DNA of 64,000 bases from Acinetobacter sp. GSS19 (GCF_028621895.1 NZ_CP117520.1:124001-188000), one strand, 5' to 3'. Counted from the stretch's first letter, positions 22,225 through 32,807 are shown. A program made the numbers and translations. The notes: a model not told the origin generated them from the sequence alone.

Positions 22225-23804
22225 TTTTTGAATGGATGTCGGATCCTTCCGCCTGGGTCGGTCTGGCGACCCTGATTGTTCTCGAAATTGTGCTGGGTAT
22301 TGATAACCTGGTTTTTATTGCGATTCTGGCGGAAAAATTACCGCCCGAACAGCGCAATGCTGCCCGTCTGCTGGGTCTCATGCTTGCGCTGGGCATGCGC
22401 CTGATCCTGTTAGCTTCGATTGCCTGGGTCGTGACACTGACCCAGCCGCTGTTCCATATTTTTGATCATCCTTTTTCCGGACGTGACCTGATCCTGCTGC
22501 TTGGCGGTACCTTCTTGCTGTTTAAAGGCACGATGGAGCTGCATGAACGGATCGAAGGCCATCAGCCACATAAAGAAGAAAGTCCGGTACATGCCGCATT
22601 CTGGATGGTGATTGTGCAGATTGTGGTGCTGGATGCGGTCTTCTCACTGGACAGTGTGATTACCGCCGTTGGTATGGTGAAAGAACTGTCGATCATGATG
22701 GTGGCAGTCGTGATTGCCGTGGGCATTATGCTGTGGGCATCACGACCTTTGATGGAGTTTGTCAATAAACATCCAACCGTGGTCATTCTCTGCCTCGGCT
22801 TCCTGATGATGATCGGTTTCTCTTTAATTGTAGAAGGTTTTGGTTTCCATATTCCAAAAGGCTATCTGTATGCTGCGATTGGTTTCTCGGTATTGGTCGA
22901 GATGGTCAATCAGCTGATGCGCCACAACCAGGAAAAACTGGTCACTACCACCGATTTGCGTTACCGCACGGCCTCTGCCGTGTTGCGGATGCTGGGTAGC
23001 CAACACAAGACTGAAACCACCAATCAAGAGCAGGAAGATGTTTTAGCGACCCAAGCCTTTGCTAAAGAAGTGTTTGATGAAGATAATGGTGTTTATCACA
23101 GCGTGCTGGTGCAAGGTGTATTGAGCCTGTCAGAACGCCCAGTGAAATCGGTGATGACCCCTCGCCCAGAGTTGGAATGGATCGATCTGGAAGAAGATGC
23201 TGAACTGATCAAACAGCAGCTGATGTCAATGACGCATTCCCGACTGATTGTGGCACATGGTGAGCTCGATAACATTGCCGGGATTGTGCTGACCCATAAA
23301 GTGTTAAATGAGTATATTGAAACTGGTGTGCTGAATTTTGAAAAACATCTGCGTGAACCGGTGATTGTGCATGAAAATGCTCAGGTGCTGATGGTGATGG
23401 AGCAGTTACGTCAGGCACCCTTACAGATGGCGATCGTGCTGAATGAATATGGTTCAATTGAGGGGATTGCCACTCCAATTGATGTCCTTGAGGCGATTGC
23501 AGGTGAATTCCCGGATGAGGATCAAAGCGAAGCCGTTGCTGAGACCTTGGAGGATGGTTCTCTGATTCTGGAAGGTTCAACAGATATTCGTCATGTTTCC
23601 TTATTGCTGGGATGTGACTTGGTCGATGAAAACGAACACTATTCGACTTTGTCTGGCTATATGCTATGGCACTTGGGCCGTTTACCGCACAATGGCGAAA
23701 GCATGCAGGCGGAAGGTTATGTATTTGAAGTCCTCACGATGGATGGTCATAAAATCGAAAAAGTCCGGATTTATCAAGCTGTCAAAAATAAGTCTGCAGA
23801 CTAG
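22221..23804 (+). CDS. TerC family membrane protein with CBS pair and CorC/HlyC domain
   Basis: A 527-residue protein of the YoaE/YegH architecture. Residues 1-240 form a TerC-type membrane domain of seven helices with two acidic motifs (VLGIDNLVF at about 24-32 and DAVFSLDSV at about 137-145). Two CBS domains cover about 300-420 ([32 protein letters not shown]), and a CorC_HlyC domain ends the protein (about 435-520). TerC relatives export Mn2+ or other metals; the CBS pair likely senses adenosyl ligands. The ATG at 22221 has AGGAG 9 bases upstream and is preferred over an upstream TTG at 22203. Confidence 0.88.
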   Translation: MIFEWMSDPSAWVGLATLIVLEIVLGIDNLVFIAILAEKLPPEQRNAARLLGLMLALGMRLILLASIAWVVTLTQPLFHIFDHPFSGRDLILLLGGTFLLFKGTMELHERIEGHQPHKEESPVHAAFWMVIVQIVVLDAVFSLDSVITAVGMVKELSIMMVAVVIAVGIMLWASRPLMEFVNKHPTVVILCLGFLMMIGFSLIVEGFGFHIPKGYLYAAIGFSVLVEMVNQLMRHNQEKLVTTTDLRYRTASAVLRMLGSQHKTETTNQEQEDVLATQAFAKEVFDEDNGVYHSVLVQGVLSLSERPVKSVMTPRPELEWIDLEEDAELIKQQLMSMTHSRLIVAHGELDNIAGIVLTHKVLNEYIETGVLNFEKHLREPVIVHENAQVLMVMEQLRQAPLQMAIVLNEYGSIEGIATPIDVLEAIAGEFPDEDQSEAVAETLEDGSLILEGSTDIRHVSLLLGCDLVDENEHYSTLSGYMLWHLGRLPHNGESMQAEGYVFEVLTMDGHKIEKVRIYQAVKNKSAD

Positions 23805-23820
23805 AGTTCTGTTGTGATTT

Positions 23821-23849
23821 AAAATAGCCCTCTTCTGAGGGTTATTTTT
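23821..23849 (+). terminator. Terminator after TerC-CBS gene
   Basis: A 10-bp stem (23823-23832 with 23837-23846, one G-U pair), TTCT loop, T5. Confidence 0.85.
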
Positions 23850-23858
23850 GGATCGGTT

Positions 23859-24326
23859 ATGCAACCCAATACATGTCCCTGTGGCCAAGGTCTTTATCAG
23901 CAGTGCTGTCAGCCTTTGCACCAGCAGCAACAATATGCGGTCAGTGCAGAACAGTTGATGCGTTCGCGTTATAGTGCCTTTGCCTTGCAGCAAATCGATT
24001 ATCTGATCCAGACCACGGCACTTGGACAACAAGCCGCTCTGGACCGGGCAGGGATTGCAGACTGGAGCCAGCGTAATCAATGGCTGAAACTGGAAATTCT
24101 GCAGGTACAGGAAAAAATCGGCAAAGCGCATGCGGCGGTAGAATTTCAGGCGCATTATCACGATGGGCAACAGGCTCAGGTACATCGTGAGTTGTCTTAT
24201 TTTGTCCAGTACCAAGGGCGCTGGTACTTTCTGGATCCGACCTTAGACATGCAGATCACTATGAAGCAGCCGTGTGTCTGTGGCTCAGGGAAAAAATTTA
24301 AGCAGTGCTGTGCGCAATTTTTATGA
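23859..24326 (+). CDS. YchJ family protein with two SEC-C metal motifs
   Basis: A 155-residue YchJ-family protein. Zinc-binding SEC-C motifs flank the protein: CPCGQGLYQQCCQP at the N-terminus and PCVCGSGKKFKQCC at the C-terminus. The middle is an NTF2-like domain beginning SAEQLMRSRYSAFA. The function is unknown. The ATG at 23859 follows immediately after the terminator of the upstream gene, so its promoter must lie within or upstream of that gene, or it depends on read-through. Length fits E. coli YchJ. Confidence 0.9.
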   Translation: MQPNTCPCGQGLYQQCCQPLHQQQQYAVSAEQLMRSRYSAFALQQIDYLIQTTALGQQAALDRAGIADWSQRNQWLKLEILQVQEKIGKAHAAVEFQAHYHDGQQAQVHRELSYFVQYQGRWYFLDPTLDMQITMKQPCVCGSGKKFKQCCAQFL

Positions 24327-24374
24327 GTTTAGCTTAGAATAGCGCGCATCTTGTACCCGGGCGGATGAAGGGCC

Positions 24375-25019
24375 ATGTTATTGACCATCATTTATATTAT
24401 AGCGATTACCGCGGAAGCGATGACAGGTGCACTGTCAGCAGGCCGACGCAGTATGGACTGGTTTGGTGTGGTTCTGATTGCCTGCGTCACTGCATTGGGT
24501 GGTGGTTCGGTACGTGATGTGCTGCTCGGGCATTATCCATTGACCTGGGTCAAACATCCGGAATATCTGGTGCTGACCTGCTGTGCGGCTTTTGTCACTA
24601 TTATTATTGCCAAATGGATGAAGCACTTACGTTCTGTGTTTTTGGTACTCGATGCCTTGGGGTTGATCGGCTTTACCATTATTGGCTGTCAGATTGCCTT
24701 ACAAATGGGGCAAGGTTTCGTGGTATCTGCCGTTGCTGGGGTGTTGACTGGGGTTTCGGGCGGGATCTTGCGCGATATTCTGTGTAATGATGTGCCTCTG
24801 GTTTTCCGTCGTGAGCTGTATGCGAGTATCTCGTTTGTGGCAGTGATCTGTTATTGGGTATGTATTGAAGTCGGTCTGTCGCTCGAACTGACCGTGATTT
24901 TTACCTTATTGTTCGGTTTTATTCTGCGTTTGATCGCGATTTATTTCGGTCTGGAAATGCCGAAGTTTATTTATCAGGATGAAGATGAGCAGTCCGCGTC
25001 ATCAAAAGATGCCAGTTAA
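24375..25019 (+). CDS. Trimeric intracellular cation (TRIC) channel family protein (YicG-like)
   Basis: A 214-residue membrane protein of the UPF0126/TRIC family with seven helices arranged as two inverted repeats. Each repeat holds the kinked-glycine/Arg motif: ALGGGSVRDVLLG (40-52) and VSGGILRDILCND (about 128-140). Prokaryotic TRIC proteins form homotrimers that pass K+ or Na+. The acidic C-terminal tail (YQDEDEQSASSKDAS) is cytosolic. It lies 48 bp after ychJ on the same strand and may share its transcript. A terminator follows. Confidence 0.9.
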   Translation: MLLTIIYIIAITAEAMTGALSAGRRSMDWFGVVLIACVTALGGGSVRDVLLGHYPLTWVKHPEYLVLTCCAAFVTIIIAKWMKHLRSVFLVLDALGLIGFTIIGCQIALQMGQGFVVSAVAGVLTGVSGGILRDILCNDVPLVFRRELYASISFVAVICYWVCIEVGLSLELTVIFTLLFGFILRLIAIYFGLEMPKFIYQDEDEQSASSKDAS

Positions 25020-25041
25020 CCGTACTTTTCTGTTTTTAAAG

Positions 25042-25073
25042 AAAAAGACCTGCATGTGACAGGTCTTTTTTTA
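25042..25073. terminator. Bidirectional terminator between TRIC gene and orphan 580-aa gene
   Basis: Stem AAAGACCTG/CAGGTCTTT (25044-25052 with 25060-25068), with A- and T-runs on either side, serving the two convergent genes. Confidence 0.88.
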
Positions 25074-25105
25074 TGTGCAGCTTTTTCTGAATCAGGTCAG
25101 AGGGA

Positions 25106-26848
25106 TTATATGGTTTTCCAAAGTTGGGAGGCTTTGCTCAAATCAAAGTTGAGCGTGGCAGACACACTTTGCAGATTAAAGTTGTTACGATCTTCAGGCA
25201 ATTGCAACAAAATGGGTAAACGAGTGACACCGTTCTCACCATTGGCAAAAGCATAATTACGTTCTTTATTGTTAATCGAAATCAGGCTTTCGGATTCTAA
25301 ATAGACACTTTGTTTCGGGTATTGTTTGGTGATCCGGATAATGTCCATATAGCATTCCTCACGAATCTGGTTCAGCATGTTTTTGAGTCGCTCGACTTCT
25401 TTTTGTTGCTGTTCTGATTTGCTGAATATACGCTTCAAGAAACCAGCTTTTTCCCCTTGTTCGCGCTCTTTCTGGCGGATTTGTAGTTGAATCTCGCGGC
25501 TTTGTTCAATCGCCTGATTGATTTGGTTGATCATCTGTTCGAGCGGTGCTTTGGCCAATTTGTCCTGCTGCAAGAAATGCTCTTCATTCTCAAACAACAT
25601 AAAAATTTGCTGGCGACGCTTTTGCAGCAATTTCAGATAGGCGACCAAACGGTGCTTAAAAATCCGTGCCTGATTGTTAAAAAGAACAACAGGTTGATTG
25701 GAAAAGTCCTCATAGGCATTCAGAATTTCAGTCATCAGGCGTTGTATATTTAAGAAACTGAACTCCAGCTCATCGGGTTGCTGGATCGCGGTTCTTAGAC
25801 CTTTTTGTAATGGCTCTAGAATATGCATGCTAAGCATTTTTTCGATATCCAGCAGACGTTCATTGACAAGTTGATCGACGGGATAACCGGCTGCATTTAA
25901 CGGTTCATGCAAAAGCGGTAGCAGGTTTGTGTGATTGTAGTGATGTAGGCCTTCGATCAGCTGGATAATATTTTGATTGACCTGGCGCTGAATGGTAATC
26001 ATACGACTGATTTGCCATTTAAAGTCCTGCTCCACATGCTCATCTGCAATCGTTGCGGGATCTAGTACGACCGCATTTAAATAGACTTTGTCTTCAAAAC
26101 CAAAACTTTCTTCAGTCAGAAAGCGCCGAATAGAATAGGGGTTTTGTTCATACTCGGTTGGACTACCAATAATAAAAAAGAATTTTGAGCTCGCGATGAC
26201 ATCAAAATCGCGGATTTTCTGTTCTTTGAGCAAGAAATCCTGAAAAATGGGCAATTCCTGTTGAGCATAGTCACTTGGAGAAATAACCGAGAACCAGTCT
26301 CCGACAATTTCACGCTTGATATAGACTTCCAGAATAAAACAGCGGATTTGCTCTAGGGTCAGTTTGCGGATGGTCTCCGGTACAGCAAAATCCATGGTCC
26401 GGATCAGTGAAGCGGCGTCCTGTAAAAATGCCGTGCGCAGGGCATGTTTTTCTTTTTGAATTTCACTGTGGTCATCAAGTGGCATGTGATCAATTTCGTT
26501 CAGCACACTTTCCAGATAATCAGCGATTTGAAAGACATCCCGGTAGTTGGGTAATTTATCTAAGGTCAGCTGAATCTGTTTGCCGAGTTGGCGGATACTC
26601 GGATTACGAATCAATGCATCCAGAGCATCTACCCCCACATAACCTTTGAATTCAAAAGTTTCTTTCAGGGGGTCCCATTTAATATTCTTGTTTTTTAAAT
26701 AATGGTCTTCAATGGTTTTATGCAGATGGGCGTCTGTGGTTTCGAAAATTTGCTCGATTTGGCGCTGCCAGTCTAGATCCAGAACTGGTGCGATTTGTTG
26801 TAATTTTGCCCGCAGCTGATAGGGAATATAGGCTTCCATTGCATCCAT
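25106..26848 (-). CDS. Unrecognised 580-residue cytosolic protein with coiled coil
   Basis: I do not recognise this family. There is no signal peptide or membrane helix. The protein is mostly helical: a long N-terminal region (1-430) rich in Leu, Gln and aromatic residues, a charged coiled-coil stretch at about 430-500 (EQSREIQLQIRQKEREQG and KEVERLKNMLNQIREE), and a final about 60 residues with beta character (ESLISINNKERNYAFANGENGVTRLPILLQLPED). A likely -10 (TATAAT on the minus strand, 26921-26926) sits 73-78 bp before the ATG. It is a single-gene unit between parC and a TRIC gene. A structural or scaffold role is only a guess. Confidence 0.75.
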   Translation of the reverse strand: MDAMEAYIPYQLRAKLQQIAPVLDLDWQRQIEQIFETTDAHLHKTIEDHYLKNKNIKWDPLKETFEFKGYVGVDALDALIRNPSIRQLGKQIQLTLDKLPNYRDVFQIADYLESVLNEIDHMPLDDHSEIQKEKHALRTAFLQDAASLIRTMDFAVPETIRKLTLEQIRCFILEVYIKREIVGDWFSVISPSDYAQQELPIFQDFLLKEQKIRDFDVIASSKFFFIIGSPTEYEQNPYSIRRFLTEESFGFEDKVYLNAVVLDPATIADEHVEQDFKWQISRMITIQRQVNQNIIQLIEGLHHYNHTNLLPLLHEPLNAAGYPVDQLVNERLLDIEKMLSMHILEPLQKGLRTAIQQPDELEFSFLNIQRLMTEILNAYEDFSNQPVVLFNNQARIFKHRLVAYLKLLQKRRQQIFMLFENEEHFLQQDKLAKAPLEQMINQINQAIEQSREIQLQIRQKEREQGEKAGFLKRIFSKSEQQQKEVERLKNMLNQIREECYMDIIRITKQYPKQSVYLESESLISINNKERNYAFANGENGVTRLPILLQLPEDRNNFNLQSVSATLNFDLSKASQLWKTI

Positions 26849-27073
26849 ATCTTGTGACCTTATGTTGGATGATACAAGTGATTTTTAACCGCTGTTCTAC
26901 ACCACATTTAAAGCGTGATTATTATAGTGAAAACCCTAGATTTTTTGTGACTTATTTTACTTTTTTTTGACGAGTTGTTGGTTGTGTTGGTTTTTAACGG
27001 GAAAAAGAAAACCCGATCATATAAAACAAAAAGACAGAATTTGACGTGTTGTGATTCTTAATGCCCTTGTGCC

Positions 27074-27114
27074 CTATGCCGATGCGGCATAGCATAAGGC
27101 TTTCCTCCTATAAT
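27074..27114 (+). promoter_or_regulatory. parC promoter with overlapping palindrome
   Basis: A perfect 7-bp inverted repeat CTATGCC-GATGC-GGCATAG (27074-27092) is followed by TATAAT at 27109-27114. The right arm occupies the -35 position (GCATAG, 16-bp spacing), so the palindrome looks like an operator or a cruciform-prone start region. No T-run follows, so it is not a terminator. Confidence 0.5.
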
Positions 27115-27138
27115 GATGAATCAGGATTATTGGTTGTT

Positions 27139-29361
27139 ATGACGAGCCTTGCGCATCATGCGACAGAAAACCGTTCCGTAGCCGAGTTTACCGAACAAGC
27201 GTACCTCAACTATGCCATGTATGTGATCATGGACCGTGCTTTACCGCATATCAGTGATGGTTTGAAACCGGTACAGCGCCGGATCGTTTATGCCATGAGC
27301 GAGTTGGGCTTGAAGCATAGCGGAAAACCTAAAAAGTCGGCTCGTACCGTCGGGGATGTGCTGGGTAAATACCATCCGCATGGCGATTCGGCCTGTTATG
27401 AGGCGATGGTGTTGATGGCACAGCCATTTAGCTATCGTTATCCCTTTATTGAAGGGCAGGGAAACTGGGGTTCGCCGGATGACCCGAAATCCTTTGCCGC
27501 GATGCGTTATACTGAAGCCAAACTGTCGCAGTTTAGTGAATTACTGTTGTCTGAACTGGGTCAGGGCACCTGTGACTGGCAGGATAACTTTGATGGTTCA
27601 CTCAAAGAGCCTGTGACTTTACCGGCCCGTGTACCCAATATCTTGCTGAATGGTACGACAGGCATTGCTGTGGGGATGGCAACTGATATTCCACCGCACA
27701 ACCTGCGTGAAGTGGTGAAAGGCACCATCGCCCTGATTCGCAATCCGCAGTTGAGCGACAGCAAACTGGCGGAGTTTATTCCGGGACCCGATCTGCCTAC
27801 GCAGGCGGAAATCATCACACCACCAGATGAATTGTTGAAAATTCAATCTACCGGCCGTGGCAGCTACCGTATGCGTGCGGTGTATACGGTGGAAAAAAAC
27901 GAAATCATTATCAGTGAATTGCCGTATCAGGTGTCTGGTTCCAAGGTGATTAGCCAGATTGCTGACCAGATGCAGGCGAAAAAGTTACCTTTGGTCACCG
28001 ACATTCGTGATGAGTCCGATCATACTCAGCCAACCCGCTTGGTGATTGTGCTGCGCTCGAACCGCATTGATGCCGATGCTGTGATGAGCCATCTGTTTGC
28101 CACCACAGATCTCGAATCCAGTTATCGGGTCAACCTGAACATGATTGGGGCGGATGCACGACCTCAGGTGAAATCGGTGCGACAAATTCTGTTGGAATGG
28201 ATTGAAATCCGTAAACAAACTGTCACGCGCCGTCTGCAATATCACCTGAATAAAATTGAGAAACGCTTACATATTCTCGCCGGTCTGTTAATTGCCTATT
28301 TGGATATTGATACGGTGATTCGAATTATCCGTGAAGAAGACCAGCCCAAACCGGTGTTAATGTCGCATTTCAATATTGATGACATTCAGGCTGAAGCCAT
28401 TCTTGAACTGAAATTGCGTCATCTGGCCAAGCTGGAAGAAATGGAAATCCGTCAGGAGCAGGATGAGCTTGCAGCCCGGGCAGCGGTGATTCGTGAACAG
28501 TTGGCCAATCCTGAATCTTTGAAAAACCTGATTATTCAGGAACTCAAAGACGACGCGAAAAAGTTTGGGGATGATCGCCGTTCACCGATCGTGCAGCGTC
28601 AGGAAGCGGTACAAATCAAGGAGCAGGATTTACTACCTGCCGAAGCAGTGACGGTGGTTTTGTCCGAAGCAGGTTGGATTCGTGCCGCGAAAGGAGCGGA
28701 AGTTGATGCCGCTAACCTGAACTATCGTGCTGGAGACCAGTACCTGAGCCACGCATCTGGTAAGTCCAACCAGCGGGTCTACGTACTGGATCAAACCGGG
28801 CGCAGTTATGCACTGGCGATTAATCAGCTGCCATCGGCACGTGGTTTGGGCGAACCATTAAGCTCCAAACTGTCACCAGCCAATGGGGTTTCGTTTATTC
28901 AGGTGCTGATTGCCGAGGATGAAAAAGAACTGTTGGCGATCAGCTCAAATGCCTATGGTTTCAAAACTCAGGCCAAACAGCTGGATACCAGTGCCAAGGC
29001 CGGTAAAGCCTTCCTGACCGTGGCAGAATCTGCTCAGGCTCTGCCAGTGCTGCCTGTGGAGAATGAGCAGAGCCATCTGGCCTTGCTGAGTTCGGCTGGG
29101 CGTTTATTGCTGGTCGAATTGTCAGAATTGCCAATGCTGAATAAAGGCAAAGGGAATAAGTTAATGCAATTAGAGGATGGTGAATCACTGCTTTGCATGA
29201 CGACCCTGAATCTCAACGAGGTACTTCAGGTGGCAGCGGGACAGCAGCAGTTAAAACTGAAGGGCGATGACCTGAAAAAATATATCGGCAAACGTGCAGG
29301 TAAAGGACAGCTTTTACCGCGTGGCTATCAGAAAGCCAATAAACTCTGGGTTCAAAGATAG
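27139..29361 (+). CDS. parC: DNA topoisomerase IV subunit A
   Basis: A 740-residue ParC, cutting and rejoining subunit of topoisomerase IV, which unlinks daughter chromosomes with ParE. The N-terminal breakage-reunion domain holds the active-site Tyr Y124 (AMRYTE). The quinolone-determining positions are S84 and E88 ([11 protein letters not shown]), both wild type. The C-terminal domain forms the beta-pinwheel. The ATG at 27139 gives [13 protein letters not shown], the Acinetobacter N-terminus; the 26 in-frame codons upstream contain the promoter and are non-coding. It is separated from fadD by 150 bp without a strong terminator. Confidence 0.97.
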   Translation: MTSLAHHATENRSVAEFTEQAYLNYAMYVIMDRALPHISDGLKPVQRRIVYAMSELGLKHSGKPKKSARTVGDVLGKYHPHGDSACYEAMVLMAQPFSYRYPFIEGQGNWGSPDDPKSFAAMRYTEAKLSQFSELLLSELGQGTCDWQDNFDGSLKEPVTLPARVPNILLNGTTGIAVGMATDIPPHNLREVVKGTIALIRNPQLSDSKLAEFIPGPDLPTQAEIITPPDELLKIQSTGRGSYRMRAVYTVEKNEIIISELPYQVSGSKVISQIADQMQAKKLPLVTDIRDESDHTQPTRLVIVLRSNRIDADAVMSHLFATTDLESSYRVNLNMIGADARPQVKSVRQILLEWIEIRKQTVTRRLQYHLNKIEKRLHILAGLLIAYLDIDTVIRIIREEDQPKPVLMSHFNIDDIQAEAILELKLRHLAKLEEMEIRQEQDELAARAAVIREQLANPESLKNLIIQELKDDAKKFGDDRRSPIVQRQEAVQIKEQDLLPAEAVTVVLSEAGWIRAAKGAEVDAANLNYRAGDQYLSHASGKSNQRVYVLDQTGRSYALAINQLPSARGLGEPLSSKLSPANGVSFIQVLIAEDEKELLAISSNAYGFKTQAKQLDTSAKAGKAFLTVAESAQALPVLPVENEQSHLALLSSAGRLLLVELSELPMLNKGKGNKLMQLEDGESLLCMTTLNLNEVLQVAAGQQQLKLKGDDLKKYIGKRAGKGQLLPRGYQKANKLWVQR

Positions 29362-29511
29362 TACTGGTGTATTTTTCTAGAAATAGGCTATATATGAGCT
29401 TATTCATAGGAAATGGATGTAAGAGTGAGCAGAAACAAAGCGAACAACGAAGCTCACATTAAGAAAATAGCGTTGAAAAACTAAGGATTACTGATTGGAG
29501 ATTTTGGCATT

Positions 29512-31191
29512 ATGGAAAAAATTTGGTTCGCTGAATACCAAAAAACAGGGATTCCGGAAACAGTAGAATTACCTCCAGAAAATAGCTCTTTACTCGATGT
29601 TTTCGAGCGTAATTTTCAGAAATTTGGTACTCGTGATGCTTTTATCTTCATGGATAAAACGCTCAGCTTTAATGAGTTAGAGCTGGCTAGCCGTAAATTT
29701 GCAGCTTATTTGCAAAGTCTGGGCCTGGTTAAGGGAACCCGTGTTGCGGTCATGATGCCGAATGTCTTGCAGTATCCGGTCGTGGCTTTGGGTGTGTTCC
29801 GTGCTGGTCTGGTGTTGGTTAATGTCAACCCACTGTATACTGCACGTGAGCTTGAGCATCAGCTGAATGACTCGGGTGCCGAAGTTTTGGTAATTATTGA
29901 AAACTTTGCCACTGTCTATCAAAGCATCATTGGAAAAACACCGGTCAAGCACGTGATCATTGCGACCGTGGGCGATATGCTTGGCACCTTAAAAGGGACT
30001 TTGGTTAATTTCGTACTGCGCTCCGTACGTAAACAGATTCCGGCTTGGAACATTCCGGGCCATGTCAAATTCAATACAGCCATTAATAAAGTGAGCCCAA
30101 GCCAATACAAACGCCCGAACTTGACCCTCAGTGATACTGCTGTATTGCAATATACAGGGGGTACGACAGGTGTTTCTAAAGGGGCTGAGCTGACCCATCG
30201 CAATCTTGTGGCGAATATGCTGCAGTGTGATGGGATTTTCCAGAGCAAGTTTGGCAACAAAGACGGTGACAAAGACGATCGTATTTTCTGTGCCTTACCG
30301 CTCTATCACATCTTTGCTTTTATGGTGTGTGCCTTATACGGCATGTATAAAGGTCAGGCCAATGTACTGATTCCCAACCCGCGTGACTTGCCTGCGGTGA
30401 TTAAAGAGCTGCGTAAATACCAGCCTACGTTCTTCCCGGCGGTCAATACATTATTTAATGCTCTGGTCAATAATGAAGAATTCCAACAGCTGGATCACAG
30501 TAAACTGAAAATGGCGATGGGCGGCGGTATGGCTGTTCTGCCATCAACGGCAGCGGCTTGGAAAAAGATTACCGGTACCACGATTATTGAAGGTTATGGC
30601 CTGTCAGAAACTTCTCCAGTTGCAACGGCGAATCCTCCAGCCTCGGAAGAGTTTAGTGGCACTATCGGTATTCCGTTACCGCTGACTGAACTGGCGATCC
30701 TCGATGATGAGGGTAACGAAGTACCCTTGGGCGAACAGGGTGAAATCTGTATCCGTGGGCCACAAGTCATGCGAGGCTATTGGAACCGTCCGGATGAAAC
30801 AGCCAAGTCCATGACCGCCAATGGTTTCTTCCGCACGGGGGATATCGGGGTGATGAACGAGCGTGGCTATACTAAAATCGTTGATCGCAAAAAAGACATG
30901 ATTCTGGTATCGGGCTTTAACGTCTATCCTTCTGAAATTGAAGAAGTCATCGCCAAACATCCAAAAGTGCTGGAAGTGGCCGCGATTGGTGTACCGGATG
31001 AAAAATCAGGGGAAGTGCCAAAACTGTTTGTGGTGAAAAAAGATCCATCACTGACCACCGAAGAAGTGCTGTCCTATGCCAAGCAGAATCTGACGGGCTA
31101 TAAACGTCCACGTTATGTGGAATTTATGGATGAATTACCAAAATCCAATGTTGGCAAGATTCTGCGTAAAGATCTGCGTAAATCGGCTTAG
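29512..31191 (+). CDS. fadD: Long-chain fatty acid-CoA ligase
   Basis: A 559-residue adenylate-forming enzyme that activates fatty acids to acyl-CoA via acyl-AMP. The P-loop YTGGTTGVSKGAELTHRN starts at Y214; the core motif GYGLSETSP, the hinge TGDIGVMNERGYTKIVDRKKDMI and the C-terminal catalytic Lys region SNVGKILRKDLR all match FadD. It acts at the inner face of the membrane. ATG 29512 gives MEKIWFAEYQ as in gammaproteobacterial FadD. No beta-oxidation gene is adjacent. A bidirectional terminator follows. Confidence 0.93.
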   Translation: MEKIWFAEYQKTGIPETVELPPENSSLLDVFERNFQKFGTRDAFIFMDKTLSFNELELASRKFAAYLQSLGLVKGTRVAVMMPNVLQYPVVALGVFRAGLVLVNVNPLYTARELEHQLNDSGAEVLVIIENFATVYQSIIGKTPVKHVIIATVGDMLGTLKGTLVNFVLRSVRKQIPAWNIPGHVKFNTAINKVSPSQYKRPNLTLSDTAVLQYTGGTTGVSKGAELTHRNLVANMLQCDGIFQSKFGNKDGDKDDRIFCALPLYHIFAFMVCALYGMYKGQANVLIPNPRDLPAVIKELRKYQPTFFPAVNTLFNALVNNEEFQQLDHSKLKMAMGGGMAVLPSTAAAWKKITGTTIIEGYGLSETSPVATANPPASEEFSGTIGIPLPLTELAILDDEGNEVPLGEQGEICIRGPQVMRGYWNRPDETAKSMTANGFFRTGDIGVMNERGYTKIVDRKKDMILVSGFNVYPSEIEEVIAKHPKVLEVAAIGVPDEKSGEVPKLFVVKKDPSLTTEEVLSYAKQNLTGYKRPRYVEFMDELPKSNVGKILRKDLRKSA

Positions 31192-31200
31192 TGATTCGAT

Positions 31201-31229
31201 AAAAAAGCGCCTCAGGGGCGCTTTTTTTA
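31201..31229. terminator. Bidirectional terminator after fadD
   Basis: Stem AAAAGCGCC/GGCGCTTTT, loop TCAGG, A6 before and T7 after. The stop codon of the convergent gene lies in the T-run. Confidence 0.92.
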
Positions 31230-31607
31230 TTTCCGCATTAACCAGCGATCAAAATAAGGGCGACCCACCCCGACAATCCCGACAAAAATAAACAGGGTGC
31301 CGAACTGGCGGCTAAAACCGGAGATATTAAACTGTCCATAACTGAGCAGATTGTCGCTCAGGCAGTAAATCAGGATAACCAGCAACCAGTGCCAAAGCGG
31401 AAGGCGTTTAATTCCCACCGCAAAAAATGCCATTACCAGTACGACAAAGGTGCCGATCAGTGAACCAATATTCATATTGGCGCAAATGACGGCAAGCAAA
31501 AAAGCGGTAATCGGCAAGACAATTTTCATGACACGGTCGACTTGAAGCTGATGCTGGCGCTGCTTTTCCAGTATATCAAACATCTCTTTTTGCTCAGGAC
31601 TGGTCAT
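31227..31607 (-). CDS. Small inner-membrane protein, unknown function
   Basis: A 126-residue protein I cannot name. A charged N-terminal helix (MTSPEQKEMFDILEKQRQHQLQVDR) is followed by about four hydrophobic segments (VLPITAFLLAVICA, LIGTFVVLVMAFFAVGI, WLLVILIYCLSDNLL, LFIFVGIVGVG) and a basic end. The minus-strand ATG at 31607 is preceded by AGGAAG. It stands alone, opposite fadD and divergent from the MAPEG gene. Confidence 0.7.
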   Translation of the reverse strand: MTSPEQKEMFDILEKQRQHQLQVDRVMKIVLPITAFLLAVICANMNIGSLIGTFVVLVMAFFAVGIKRLPLWHWLLVILIYCLSDNLLSYGQFNISGFSRQFGTLFIFVGIVGVGRPYFDRWLMRK

Positions 31608-31716
31608 GTTGCTTCCTATATGGGCGGGTGATTAAAACAGCCTATTTAACAAAATTTATTTGCCAAACGCCATGCTATGATAAGGCGCTGAAGAAAAATT
31701 GAAGAGAATAATCGAC

Positions 31717-32115
31717 ATGCAGGGCATTAGCGGTATTATTTATCTCATTCTGGCAGCCTGTTTACTGCCTTATGTTTTTGCCATCATTGCCAAGATGACA
31801 GGCGGATTTAAACCGCATGATAACCAGAACCCGCGTGAATTTCTGGCGAAAACCACCGGTTTGGCAGCACGTGCCAATGCTGCACAGCAAAACAGTTTTG
31901 AAGGACTGCCGGTGTTTATAGCTGCAATTTTGATGGCCGAATACATGGTAGTGCCACAGGCAATTATCATGAACCTAGGGATTGCCTACCTGGTTTTTCG
32001 TGTGCTCTACGGGATTTGCTATCTGGCTAACTGGGCAACCTTACGTTCCATTATTTGGTTACTATCGCTGTTGTGCCCGATTTTTCTGCTGGTCATTACC
32101 GTGAAAATGACTTAA
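31717..32115 (+). CDS. MAPEG family membrane protein
   Basis: A 132-residue four-helix membrane protein with the MAPEG signature RANAAQQNSFEGLPVF (about 52-67) and RVLYGICYLA. Eukaryotic MAPEG enzymes are glutathione S-transferases or eicosanoid enzymes; bacterial members are of uncertain activity. The ATG at 31717 has AAGAGA upstream and is preferred over the in-frame TTG at 31699. It lies 126 bp before ppa. Confidence 0.88.
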   Translation: MQGISGIIYLILAACLLPYVFAIIAKMTGGFKPHDNQNPREFLAKTTGLAARANAAQQNSFEGLPVFIAAILMAEYMVVPQAIIMNLGIAYLVFRVLYGICYLANWATLRSIIWLLSLLCPIFLLVITVKMT

Positions 32116-32241
32116 CTGTGCAGCATTGCGAAATCTTGTCAAATTTTTCCAGCTAAACGGTATAATCACTGCGAAGTTTGCAGGACTGTAATCTGCGATC
32201 AAGATTTATCTCTATCATTTATATAGTCAAAGAGTGTTGCT

Positions 32242-32769
32242 ATGAGCTACAACAATATCCCGCCGGGTAAAGATGCACCAAACGATATCTATGTGATTAT
32301 TGAAATTCCTGCCAATGCAGCGCCAATCAAATACGAAATCGATAAAGACTCTGATGCGTTATTTGTAGACCGTTTCATGGGTACCGCAATGTTCTATCCA
32401 GCGAACTACGGTTATGTGCCAAATACCCTGTCTGAAGATGGTGACCCATTAGATGTGTTGGTTGTAACTCCACATCCAGTCGCACCAGGTTCAGTGATTC
32501 GTTGCCGTCCAGTGGGCAAACTGAACATGGAAGATGACGGTGGCGTGGATGCGAAACTTGTAGCTGTTCCACACGAAAAATTAACTCCGTTGTATAAAGA
32601 TGTTCAGGAATATACGGATCTTCCAAAACTGTTGATCAGTCAAATTGAACATTTCTTCCAACACTACAAAGATTTAGAGCCAGGCAAATGGGTGAAAATC
32701 AGTGGTTGGGAAAGTGCTGACGTTGCGAAAGCTGAAGTATTGAAATCAATCGAAGCTGCGAAAAAATAA
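32242..32769 (+). CDS. ppa: Inorganic pyrophosphatase
   Basis: A 175-residue family I soluble pyrophosphatase that hydrolyses PPi released by biosynthetic reactions. The metal-binding signature is D66-G-D68-P-L-D71, the same positions as E. coli Ppa. Length matches (E. coli 176). It is a cytosolic hexamer in relatives. Its own promoter is likely in the 126 bp upstream, and a terminator follows. Confidence 0.97.
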   Translation: MSYNNIPPGKDAPNDIYVIIEIPANAAPIKYEIDKDSDALFVDRFMGTAMFYPANYGYVPNTLSEDGDPLDVLVVTPHPVAPGSVIRCRPVGKLNMEDDGGVDAKLVAVPHEKLTPLYKDVQEYTDLPKLLISQIEHFFQHYKDLEPGKWVKISGWESADVAKAEVLKSIEAAKK

Positions 32770-32807
32770 TCATGAATTAACCTTTTGGTTGATTTTATGG
32801 TGCTATA

